64,000 nt of DNA from Ophioderma brevispina (lineage: Eukaryota > Echinodermata > Ophiuroidea > Amphilepidida > Ophiodermatidae), in assembly GCA_023653785.1 (NCBI GenBank), contig JAMKCH010019834.1, positions 1-64,000 on the forward strand. Direction: 5' to 3'. Within the stretch, counting starts at the first letter, position 1; each line of letters begins with the position of its first letter. This document shows positions 1 to 9,989 of the stretch, piece after piece. Below the pieces are notes generated by a model. That model saw only the letters and a list, made by a program, of their open reading frames with translations. It was not told the origin of the DNA and ran no database searches. The translations under genes were made by a program, and so were the position numbers.

Positions 1-2070
1 GCACGAACGTATATAAAACGCACACGTTGACTACGCGGCTATCATACAACACAACGTTACCCGAACTGTATTGACAGGGTCTGGCGTCATTATCGCCCAC
101 ATTTTGTTCAAATTTTTTTCCTTTCCAAAACCTGATTTGTCCAGTTTTGATGCATTTTTTTCATGAATTAACGTAAATAAGATTCGTGTTATGGGCTTGG
201 CTTTTGCAGTAACAAAAACCGTTTTCTTCGTGCACCAGTTATGACAGAAAATGACCGCATCATGCGCCTTTAAACTTTAACACCATAGAATCTATCTACA
301 TGTTTATTGGGTATTATACAGATTGGTGCTATTTTCTGAGGGATGCCAATGAATCCGAACCCCCCTCCCTCCCCGGTTTATAACATGTAAAAGTGAGTTC
401 TTGACGAAAACTTTCAGTTTGCTGGTCGTACGACCAGCCGTAATAGCAAATCCGTGTAACGTGCATGCTGACTGGACTGACTCCGTGCCGTTATGAGAGT
501 TGTTGCCAATGCCGATCATTTTAGTCTGACCAATTTCAAAGAAACACCTTATTAACTCAGCGGGTCCGGGGGCCGTGCGTGATCGTCGCAGGAAAAAGAT
601 TTTTTAACGCGTACTATAATCGTTTTTAACTATATAAAACAATACAATAGTAAGCTCTTCAAATTAAAATTAAACGCGTCATTAACCAACACACACTTTT
701 GAATTTTATAAGAACGAGTATTAAAAGTTCTAATTATATCCATCTGGCGTCATAATTGTGTCAGTTGGGCGCCATATTGGTGCAATATTTTGGCAAACAC
801 TCGGTCACCCAACCCAAAATGACCTCGTGATATGCTAGTTTCCTTGAAAATCATTGACAAAGATGGTCCATTGTAGTGCACTCCGAAAAAGTGAACGCTC
901 CTGTTTTTTGCGAAAAATCGTGAAAAACTGAATAGAAACACTGGACGGCTGCGTAGCATAAATGACGTCGCAATCTGCGTTACACCGAAGCAACGAAAAT
1001 GAATGAAATAAACAGTCTGTTTCAAAGCAATCTAGTGACTTCGAAGGTGATTTGAGAGGCATTGATTTAGAATTTGAACCAAAAAATGCTGTGGATATAA
1101 TACATGACCACGTAGGAGCCAGACCAAGCCGAAGCCGTTAGTAATGATTTAATATTTCGCCTGTCATCGAATTTTTCATCGTATGTCTGGCCTTGGTTCA
1201 ACTGACAAGGCTTGGTGTAAGTACCTATAATCATGTAATGTCGTTGCGGCATTGCCTAACATACAACACAACATAGCTTTTCCCCTACCACCTTTGTCAC
1301 CTTGCAGGGTACAGTCCTGACAGACTGGGTCAACACAATGTGCTTTAATGCACATATAAAAGTTTAGCTTTTTGTTTTTCTTCTGTTTTTTTTTTTATCA
1401 TATCATTTTGTTGGGTTGAATGGTCATACCGTTTATTTTTTTTATGCCAAAACCCCAAAGGGGCTGGCTTTTTTTGCATAGACACAACATACAAGACAAG
1501 TACAATACCAACAAAATTACAAATATACAACCAAGATAGTGTGACAGTGTGTATGTCAGAGAAAATAACTACAATATGTATGTAATAATACTTAAACTAT
1601 ATACATATGCTAATTTTTCAAAGGCAAATTCTTAAGAAAAAAAAAAAAAAAAAAATTATTTTAAAAACCTACTCTAGACCACTTATCGAAGTGAATCTCC
1701 AATTTTAACCGTTCTTTCTGGCAGGGTTTCTTCCAAGCATAGTTCCATCAATAATTCTTAAAATACTTCGAAAGACAAGGAGACCACTGTATTTTGTTAT
1801 ATAGATGTAAACCGGCGTGCAATGTAAAGCAGCTGGTTTTTCAACAATACCATTCTCTGAATTATCAAAAATACCAAAATTTTGGTCATACCGTAACCGA
1901 GTCAAAAAAAAAATCACACTCAAGTCAATACATCATAAAGCCGTACAATTACATAGACATGATATATACACACCAATACAGAAAATCCCACAGTTAGTGA
2001 TAGTGCTTCTTTGATGATTAAATTTTATCATTACAGGGTTATTTGCTAATTAAAGTAGCATTAATTTGCT
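1..2070. other. No gene recognised
   Basis: Non-coding AT-rich sequence with A-runs near 1640 and T-runs near 1380. Frames of up to 91 codons on the minus strand match nothing recognisable and lack codon structure. Confidence 0.5.
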
Positions 2071-3220
2071 AATTAAAGGGGGCACTCGAAGATCAATTCA
2101 TTGACAACTTTAAAAGGGCATTCCTTAATTTACCAAAAAGAGAGGCATTCTTGCCAGTTTAAAGGCTATAAGACCGGTTTCCTCTGATCGCTGCCTAGGT
2201 GACCATGTACTGTTCTGTTATGGAATTAAGTTGTGGTGAGAGTGGTGTCCAAACGTCCACTTAGCTTCAAGTTGCCTTCTATTGCAGGCAGATGGCTTCG
2301 AACTATATAATAAAAGCAAATGTGATGTCTTCTGTGATTAAATGGAATTAAAGGGGCCATTGCTTTGATTACCAATTTAAAGGCCATTTGCTTTAATTAT
2401 AGAGTACATTCCTATTTTCACAATTAAGGCGGCACTCTGAGAATCAAAGTTCATTAACCACATTAAAAGGGATTCCTTTACTTACCAATTAAAGAAGCAT
2501 TCTTGATCGGACTAGTTAAAAGGCGGCACTGGGCACATTTTCACAAAATATGGATAAATTCTTCAATGTGCTCTTATAATGATAGTCTACGACCCATTGA
2601 AGGAAAAAGGATATATTTTACAACAAACAAATAACATACCCCAAAACACTAGATAGGGACATGATATTGAGGATAAAAGACTCCACGAATTTGTTAGGCA
2701 AACTTTTAAGTTTTTCCCATAAACTTTAATCAAAAAGATGTGTATATTTATACAAATTTTCAAAAAAGGAAAAATATATTTAAAACCACAAAGCTGATAG
2801 ACGGTCAAACGAGTGTGCATAGCGTGGGAAACATGCATACGGTTGCCGGTTCTTGTGTTTAAACGCCATTTTCGTTCGTCTGATAATTAAGCGTCGCCGG
2901 GGACGTTAAATTAAAAAAACGTTCGTGTTTACCCATAAAGGCTGTGATTTGGTCTTAATCATTTTCTTGTGGAGGGGCTTTTGTATATATAAAGGCTTTA
3001 CAACCATGGCAAAAATATCGATTTTGAAAAAATCTTGGGAGGACGCACTATTTTCAAAGGTGCCGTGTCTCTTTATAGGCTATATAGACCTATTCCTCTG
3101 GATCAGTTTTCTAGGCGACCATTTAACTGTGTTGAGGGTGGTGTCCAACATTCCAAATTAGCTTCAAGTGCCGTCTAGTGAAGGCAGACTGGCATATGGA
3201 CTATATAATGATATAAATTA
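2071..3220. repeat. Nested direct repeats flanking a family B repeat copy
   Basis: A block at 2160-2315 (CCTAGGTGACCAT, GAGTGGTGTCC, TTAGCTTCAAGT, GGCAGATGGC, ACTATATAATA) recurs at 3072-3220 with the same order. A shorter pair lies at 2071-2160 and 2422-2510 (GGCACTC...GGCATTC). The family B copy sits between the long pair. Confidence 0.6.
2518..3068 (+). repeat. Interspersed repeat family B, copy 1
   Basis: Starts GGCGGCACTGGGCACATTTT, continues through GATAGTCTAC, ACATACCCCAAAA, GTTTAAACGCCATTTTCG and TTTACCCATAAAG, and ends GGACGCACTATTTTCAAAGG. The same blocks in the same order occur at 41970-42485 (+) and, inverted, at 48190-48710. No coding capacity is visible. Confidence 0.7.
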
Positions 3221-3589
3221 TTATGCACGTATGGTGCAATACCACAGTGCGAATTAGCGCCGTACCGCCCCAACACTGCACAAATACGCAAATATATGGG
3301 CATTCGGTCATGCGACTCGTTAAGAAAAATACTTCTGTTTTTATTAGTTTGAAGCCATTTTTAAACAATTTGTCAAGTCAGGCTTCATCTTTCAGTAATA
3401 ATAAATGGATGGCTTTCGTCGGCTGATAACAGAAAATATCGCCCTCAGTTTCTGTTATCACCTCCTCAGCCATCCAATATTATATAATTATGGATTCTTC
3501 ATTTATTGTGGATTAAAGGGGCATTCTTGATTTCCTAATTTGGGGGGTCAAATTTAGAGGTCAAATTTGAAAAAGGCTCAATATCAGAA

Positions 3590-3890
3590 CTAACTATAGT
3601 CTGAATTTTTTATTCTCTGTCAGTAGACGCATATTGTCGATGGTAAGAATTGATTTGCAGGGGATGTTTGAGATAAAAAAAACAAAAGCCTGTAAATGCT
3701 CAACTTTGTTCACTGAACTGAGGCTGTAACCCATTTTACAACATGAACCTTTTGTATCAATATGTTAAGGCTTCGCACCAGAATCAATTGAATACATTTC
3801 TCTGTACGTCTGAGACCGCTAATCGATTCCTTTTTTGGAGTCAATCACAGAACGGATAAAGTGTCATGATATCTAGGCCGGTGAACCTCT
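3590..3890 (+). repeat. Interspersed repeat family F, copy 1
   Basis: Contains CTGTCAGTAGACGCATATTG, CAACTTTGTTCACTGAACTG, CCATTTTACAACATGAACCT, CAATTGAATACATT and ACGGATAAAGTGTCATGA. The inverted blocks recur at 23395-23690. Confidence 0.65.
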
Positions 3891-3899
3891 TAGCGGTTG

Positions 3900-5130
3900 A
3901 GTAGGAATTAGGCCACGTAAATGTTGTAGTTCGCTTTTTGAGTGGCAAAAACTCTTAGTATTTAGACAAGTTATTGACCAAGATGCCATGCATTATTTCT
4001 GGAACGATTTTATAATATTCCTTAGTGACTTAGAAGAACTTTGGCGGGTTAATTATTCCTATCATTTTCTTTTCTTATGTTGAATGCTTGAGAGTTTGCT
4101 CAAGTTTTGGTGTTTGGAATTTATTCCATTATTTGCAATTGCATTTTTGGTGAAGTTTCGTGAGAAAAAAGGGTCCTTTTTTAATATGGCCTTAAGCTGA
4201 GCTGGTTCGTCACGATAGAATTTCTTTGGGCGTTGATTGGTGTGAAGGTATTGGAATACTCCTCTCATAACGAATGGAAAAATCGTCGGACAGGAACGAA
4301 CCCCAAAGGAGACGTGTTGGGGTATGAACTGGGCGGATGCGTCGTAGGGAAAAACATCCTACTAAAAGTCATAAAGAAAAAAGGGCGCGGCCCTTTTTTG
4401 TGGTTGGGGGGAAAAGATCACAAATGTAACTGCAAATTAAGGTATCGGGTGCTTGATGTTTCCACATAACCAACACGTCCCCTCATCACCAACGGATTTC
4501 AAATCCGCAATATACAATTTAGGATCATTTTTCCCTTGTAAAGTGTGAATGCCTTTAACCAATTTTGATATTTAAGGGTGTCATTTTACGCTTACAATGA
4601 TCTAATAAAGAAAGACAAAATTAAAAAATCATCACACTGCAAAGTGCCCCCTTTTGATGTTACCGCATCACGTATACATTTTTCACAATCACCGGACGCA
4701 GCTATCTAGCTACATCTAGTCTTGTTTATATGTTGTAAGGCTGTTGGATATACGGCAAGTTTATCACGCAATTTCCGTACTTCAAGAGGAAAATTTCGAG
4801 TTATTGATTCGATTTTGAGCACTTTTTTGCATATTATTTGGGTCTCTTTTCTGCCGATTTGTATGGAAGTGTTTGCATGATATTCAGAAAGAAAACGTGT
4901 TGATTTAAGCTTATTTTGCTTTTTTACTGGCGGATTAACACAAACGTGCATTTCCGGTTTCGGGCGAAAATTTGAGTAGCGAAATTACTATCCTCCGAGA
5001 AATCGCTAAATATTGCAAAATTTATGTGGAGAAGTTGTAATCAATTTTGGATATGTTATAAAAGAAGTCTTGCGAACAAACGGTGCAACTCATTTTCTGA
5101 AACGCAAGGTAACTTGAGATACAGTCCAAG
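3900..5130. other. No gene recognised
   Basis: Short frames on both strands only. A small inverted pair around 4150-4410 involves the word AAAAAAGGGTCC / GGGCGCGGCCCTTTTTT. Nothing else stands out. Confidence 0.45.
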
Positions 5131-5147
5131 ATAGAACATGAATTTTA

Positions 5148-5705
5148 TCAAGGGGGGTAGGACACGATCTGCTCGATTTGGGCAATTGGGGATTTCCAAA
5201 CGGAAATTTGTGGAATTGCTACGTGCATTTACTATGGCAGTCTCGGTCCCAGTGATATTACAAAATCATCTCTTAAACCTTTGCCTCAAAGATCTTAGTA
5301 ATCATGATAAGTTAGGGGAAAAAATATTGACTTCAAAATCCGTCGGGGTTAGTGGATTAACCCCGCTGCAAAATAGTGGTAATTTCCAATAACGGTCATT
5401 TAGATTTAAATATTCGTGACCAGGCAGGCCTAGTCTTTAGTCAAGTATGTGTGTAACCGTTCGAATATGCGTAAGAGCGCCCCTACCGTGCAGAAGTCTT
5501 GAACAGACTAAGCACCCGAAGTTGATGCCATTTTGAATTCGCTGTTGCTGTTTAGGTTGGCATGTCCTACCCCCCCTGAATTTTCTATACAAAGTCTATG
5601 GGAGGCGTAAAAAGTGGTGTGCACCCCAGAAAGAATAAGTACGACTTCAACCAGGGGGCCGGACACGATTGTCTGGATTTGGGCATTTGGGATTTCCTGT
5701 TACAA
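5148..5705. repeat. Direct repeat pair around 5.15 and 5.66 kb
   Basis: GGACACGATCTGCTCGATTT at about 5160 and GGACACGATTGTCTGGATTT at about 5665 are each followed by GGGCA(A/T)TTGGGGATTTCC-like sequence. The units are about 50 to 90 bp. The region between holds no recognisable gene. Confidence 0.5.
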
Positions 5706-5946
5706 ACGGTAATTTAATGGAATTTTCTATTCCAAATATGACAGAATGAAAGTGTATCTGAGCGCTCGCTTCTCAGTTCTACCTGCATCATATTACATCT
5801 TTTTAGGATTTTTTGGGTTGGAGATTCAGATGTGATGTCAACTTCATCATTTAAAGCCGCCATTTTGAACAAATCCAAGATGGCCGCCGCCGGAATTATA
5901 ATTCTAAATCTAAAAAGACTAGAATCATGATTGAAACAACTTTTTG

Positions 5947-6358
5947 TGTCGCCTGCCTTAAGGCAGGAAGACACATAGGGATCACTTTGTCCACTCTTGT
6001 CTGTTGTTGATGTAGTTGTTGTTGTTGTTGATGATGATGTCTGTTGTTGTGAAAAAGGTTAACATGGATGGATGGATTCGATGGATGGATTTAAACCAAA
6101 CTTGAGTCATAGATGCAACATGCGATCCCTCATTTGCTGATGAGGTCAAAGGTCACATATCAAGGTCAAAGGTCATGCGAGGTCAAGTTGTAAAATAGGC
6201 TAAAATGTAAAATTGACCTAAATTGAAAAGTTGAAGTTCAATTGGAACCAAACTTGATTCATAGGGGAAATATTGGATCCCTCATTTGGTCAAAGGTCAC
6301 ATTCCAAGGTCAAAGGTCATATGAGGCCTATCATTAAAAACCGCGACGGCAGGCGACA
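5947..6358. mobile_element. MITE-like insertion ending GTCGCCTGCC / GGCAGGCGAC
   Basis: An about 410 bp insert with GTCGCCTGCC at its left end and the inverted copy at its right end interrupts a tandem repeat. Inside are GATG/GTTGTT simple repeats and two related blocks with CAAGGTCAAAGGTCA and GATCCCTCATTTG. A degenerate relative without clear ends lies at 38560-38745. Confidence 0.6.
6143..6319 (+). promoter_or_regulatory. Cluster of AGGTCA direct repeats (DR1-like) inside a MITE
   Basis: AGGTCAAAGGTCA occurs at 6143-6155, 6163-6175 and 6307-6319, with the near match TGGTCAAAGGTCA at 6287-6299 and a lone AGGTCA at 6180-6185. This is the DR1 arrangement bound by RXR, HNF4 and COUP-TF type nuclear receptors. 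No gene is adjacent, so function is not shown. Confidence 0.4.
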
Positions 6359-6770
6359 TATGCGGTCAGAGAACCGATTTATTTTTTTAGGTTTTTTGGG
6401 TTTGGAGATCCAGATTCCAATGTTATATTATAATGTCAACTTCGTCATTTAAAGCCACCGTATAGAGCAAATCCAAGATGGCCGCCAGCAGAATTTCAAT
6501 TTTAAATCTAAAAAGACTAGAATCATAAATGAGACATTTTTAGGAGTTTTGGGGTTGGAGATTCAGAATCTAATGTTATTTAAAGGACAAAATGATAGCT
6601 TCATCCTTTAAAGCCGCCGTATTGATCAAATCCATTATGGCCGCCACCGGAATTATACTTTTAATTCTAAAAATCTAAGTAAAAAATCGTGAATGGTACA
6701 TCTCTCTGAGGTTTTGGGGGTTTAGATTCAGATTCTAATGCTATTTTAATGTCAACTTCATATTTGTGAG

Positions 6771-7252
6771 TTGCTCCCACAAAATCCGGACAAGGTCGCC
6801 CGATCACTTAAGGAAAAAGAGCTCAATGAACTTGAATAAAATCAATAGAAAACAAAAGAATATCCTAGGCAAACATTGGAATGTTTACATGTGATACATC
6901 ATTTAAAGCTTCTTTTATCAGCATTTAAAATCTGTACATATTTAAAATTAAAAATGTCCTACTTTATCTGGGTTTCGTGGGTGTAGGTTACATTTAAAGT
7001 CACCCTAAGGTCCTTTTATTTGGCAAAAATCATCAACATACAACAATTGTACGACATTTTATGCATTTCTGTATGTGGAAAGTCAACCCTGTGGTAGGTA
7101 CTGAGCCAAACACAACCTACGAGCCATCATAATACATTATTCTGAAATGATAATAGGAATTTGAAAGTTGTTAACTTTCGATGAGGCCACTTGTTGTTTT
7201 GTTTTGTTTTTGTTGTTGTTGTTGTTGTTTTAATGTTTTAGCTGGAGTGGAG
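6771..7252. other. No gene; GTT microsatellite
   Basis: AT-rich sequence with (GTT)n at about 7194-7230 directly before hairpin 1. Confidence 0.5.
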
Positions 7253-7382
7253 GGGAAATAGGGCACACTATTTTCCTGAGATACTGGCTACGGGCCTATC
7301 ACCCCTCACCACCCTTCGGGTTCGGGACGAAAGGCCCGCAGCCAGTACCAGTACCAAGGAAAATAGTGTGTTCTATTTTCCC
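7253..7382. repeat. Long inverted repeat (hairpin 1)
   Basis: Left arm 7253-7296 (GGGAAATAGGGCACACTATT...TACTGGCTACGGGCCT) pairs imperfectly with right arm 7331-7382 (AGGCCCGCAGCCAGTACC...AAAATAGTGTG...TTTTCCC). Each arm also holds a smaller inverted GGAAATAG/CTATTTTCC pair. Confidence 0.75.
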
Positions 7383-7443
7383 GATATAAACCATGTAGTA
7401 TTTGTGTTATTACAACTCATTGAGACTCTGCGGGAAACAGTAT

Positions 7444-7627
7444 ACAAATATTTAATGATCATGAGGGATCTTGTGGAATCTATTGGCCCCCGAGGTGAAC
7501 TGGAGGGCGTGGGGTACTATTTTCCCGAGACCGAAGGTCGAGGGAAAATAGTACCCCACGCCCTCCAGTTCACCGAGGGGACCAATAGATTCCACAAAGA
7601 TCCCGAATAAGATCATTAAATATTTGT
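7444..7627. repeat. Near-perfect 184 bp palindrome (hairpin 2)
   Basis: Arms of about 85 bases run from ACAAATATTTAATGATC at 7444 to the inverse at 7627. They meet around 7531-7534 in GAGACC-GAA-GGTCGAG. Only a few mismatches and indels are seen. The arms contain GGGTACTATTTTCCC and its inverse, related to hairpin 1. The 80-residue open frame across it is a by-product of the palindrome. Confidence 0.85.
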
Positions 7628-7958
7628 TTTATATCCTTCATTAATATATTCTTTGTTCATTGATTGGTTAAAAGTGAAGTTTAGGCCTACTTAACAAAAA
7701 ATAGGCCTATATGCAAAAATATGAGAAATAATAAAGTTTACTCACCATCTTGTTGAGGTCTTCATTTCTTTTCCAAATTCCAATAAAACAATATTAAATG
7801 TTAAATCCAAAGGTTTAACAACTTCAAAAGTTCAAATTCCAATGTCTCCAAAGATTTCAGAGGTTCAAAATTCCAATTAAACCGCAAATATTAAAATTCA
7901 CATGTCAACATATGTACACACTACCAGTGTGGTAGTGAAATTTCCCAAGGCATGAGGT

Positions 7959-9545
7959 CTACTTATTATAAATGTTCACCACACATCCATGGAAATGAAA
8001 GTTGGCATGTTGTCCATGGTTCTGGTTGGTGATCATGCTGAGGTTTTGGCTTTGTGGACTTTGGTTGATAGTTACTGTGCGAGATGCAGCAGTCTCAACT
8101 GTATTGGCGATATCGTGAAGAATCCCTGGATTTTCACTGATTTCATTTAAGATTCTTTGACACTGGCTGTCACTCATTGGCTCCAAGTCATTGTCTGATG
8201 GTTCAACTATAGCCATATTTGACACTCTTTGTTCAGGCTCTTGACTGGGAAGTTGATTCACTGTTGCCGATATGGTTTCCGACATTTTCTGTTGTGTTGT
8301 GTCACTCGTGCGAGCATAGTTTTTAATAGAAGTCTCTGATCTGTGGCCTGAGACGGTCATGATATCGCGAGACGCGTAACCGGCATGGTCAAGCAGCGTC
8401 ACGCTGGTTGCCCGCAAGCAATGGTTTGTGTAAAGCTTGGAGCAACAATCCTCGAAAAAATTGTTTTGAACACTTTTCTCTCTATATATGTAAAATGCTC
8501 CCCCCGCACCCCCACTCAATGTTGGGAAAAGTTGATGTCTTCTTCAGTTCGCCAAATGGCATCAACATTGATCCGGGGGAGGGGGGGCAGGGGCGCTCGA
8601 GTCTGCTTCATTTGACATCCACAAATCAAAAGCAACCACATTGTAGGTCAATCACAATTCAAGCACGGATTGGCACTTCGGTAAATGCAGCGTTCGAAAC
8701 ACTTTTTTCGATGATTGAAGATGCTTCAATAGACAAATTCTTGGTGAAATTACTCAGCGTATTCTTGCCGACAGGAATATTATCATACCAAACATCATCA
8801 TCTTCATGTACGGTAGGTTTCGGCCTTTGCCACATCCATTCACACTTCGGGTTAAGCTTTTCCTTGTATTTCTTTAAAGATTCATCAGGACAGCGAGGAT
8901 TACCTTCTACTTTGTACATACGACCACCTTCGCTTTCCTCATCATCATTGGGGTGATTCTTTGTACACATGTCACGAAGAGTGAAATACTCCACTTGATT
9001 CGCTGTTGCTGGATGAAAGATAAAATCTCCTGGTTTCATTTGCCTCAGGTTTTCCATGCCGCGATTGGCGAAATTATTCATAACATCAACAAATACCTTC
9101 TGCTGTAACCCTTGGCAGTAGTGATATCTATGCTAGATTGAATGCGAGTTATGTCTTCATCTAGTATTGGTGTGGGTGATGCTTCACACTGGCTTTTCCA
9201 TTTGCTTTGACCGAACCATCAAGGCTTTGAATGCCTTCTTAGACCGAGGAAAGTCCGATCCATTTATGATATCAACTTCTTTTTCCGGCAAAGAAAAGAC
9301 CTGAAGTCCGTTTATCGGAATTGACGCATAGATGTTTGATGTACAACTCACCCTTCTGTTTCCGTGCACAGCCTAAAACTCTGACAATAAAAAGTCGAGA
9401 TCCAGCGTTGTTCATGACATTGAAATCACCGGCGTTTATTTCCTTACAAAATCCTCGAACACTGACAGATCATACTTAATTTGTTTCTTCGTATTTTCAC
9501 TATCCGCGCTATCGATGAATTGTGTAAGTTCTTCTTCGTTTACGA
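7959..9545 (-). pseudogene. Crypton-type tyrosine recombinase relic (DUF3504-like)
   Basis: Read on the minus strand from about 9545 down to 7959, fragments appear in the order of a Crypton-type recombinase. An N-terminal piece with FIDSADSENTKKQIKYDL ends at a stop (9436-9438). Next comes SKKAFKALM near 9210-9240, then 9081-8659 with NNFANRGMENLRQMKPGD, EGNPRCPDESLKKY, WMWQRPKP and GKNTLSNF. The last piece, 8519-7959, carries the catalytic end YTNHCLRATSVTLLDHAGY and GHRSETSIKNYAR. The conserved Arg of H-x-L-R, the His of GHRS and the Tyr (codon at 8316-8318) are all present. Frameshifts, stops and an insertion around 8520-8640 break it. Similar domains occur in ZMYM and KIAA1958-like host proteins, but the breaks argue for a dead mobile element. 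Confidence 0.72.
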
Positions 9546-9874
9546 GACAAAATCGGAGGTGGCCGAAAAGAGTTTCACCGGTATGTTTACGGCGCAGCCA
9601 TGTTGTTGTTACGGTGTCGTCTGCAAGCGACGGTCAAGTTGGTGTGATGTGCCCTTGTGGTATTTGGCCGACTCTACAACGCTACAGATACAGAAAGGTG
9701 AAATTAGCCTCATTACTGCGTCAAAGTTCAATTTACAGCAATAACTAATACACACGTGCGCATGATACGTTGAGTAATGCAAGCAAGAGTCTATTATTGT
9801 CGATGCCTAATTCATCAGCCGTATTGATCACAGTAAAGGATCTGATACATGAACTGGTAACACGCGTATCGAGA

Positions 9875-9945
9875 CAGAGGGAAAAGGGGCCTATCTTCCT
9901 GACGTCAGAGGGAAATAGGCGCCTATTTCCCCCTGATCTCTCTTT
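9875..9945. repeat. GGGAAATAGG palindrome (hairpin 3)
   Basis: A perfect inverted repeat centred at 9920/9921 (GAAATAGGCGCCTATTTC core, 22 bases in full), preceded by GGAAAAGGGGCCTATCTTCC. It shares the GGGAAAATAGG theme of hairpins 1 and 2, and lies on the other side of the Crypton relic. Confidence 0.65.
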
Positions 9946-9989
9946 CGCTCCCTTTCTTGCAAATAGTTGAACTTTTTTGGGGTAATGTG

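Larger units (their letters stand above)
5800..6770. repeat. Tandem repeat of about 150 bp with AAGATGGCCGCC core, interrupted
   Basis: Four diverged units begin near 5800, 6390, 6535 and 6700. Each has TTTTTGGGTTGGAGATTCAG, a TCATTTAAAGCCGCC-like stretch and, in the first three, AAATCCAAGATGGCCGCC or close. The MITE-like insert at 5947-6358 splits unit 1 from unit 2. Confidence 0.65.

Noticed and set aside
7368..7610. 80-codon plus-strand frame
   Set aside because: It is the translation of a near-perfect DNA palindrome; no codon structure or family.
8385..8956. Plus-strand frames of up to 182 codons
   Set aside because: They are antisense to the Crypton-type fragments, whose minus-strand reading shows recognisable motifs.
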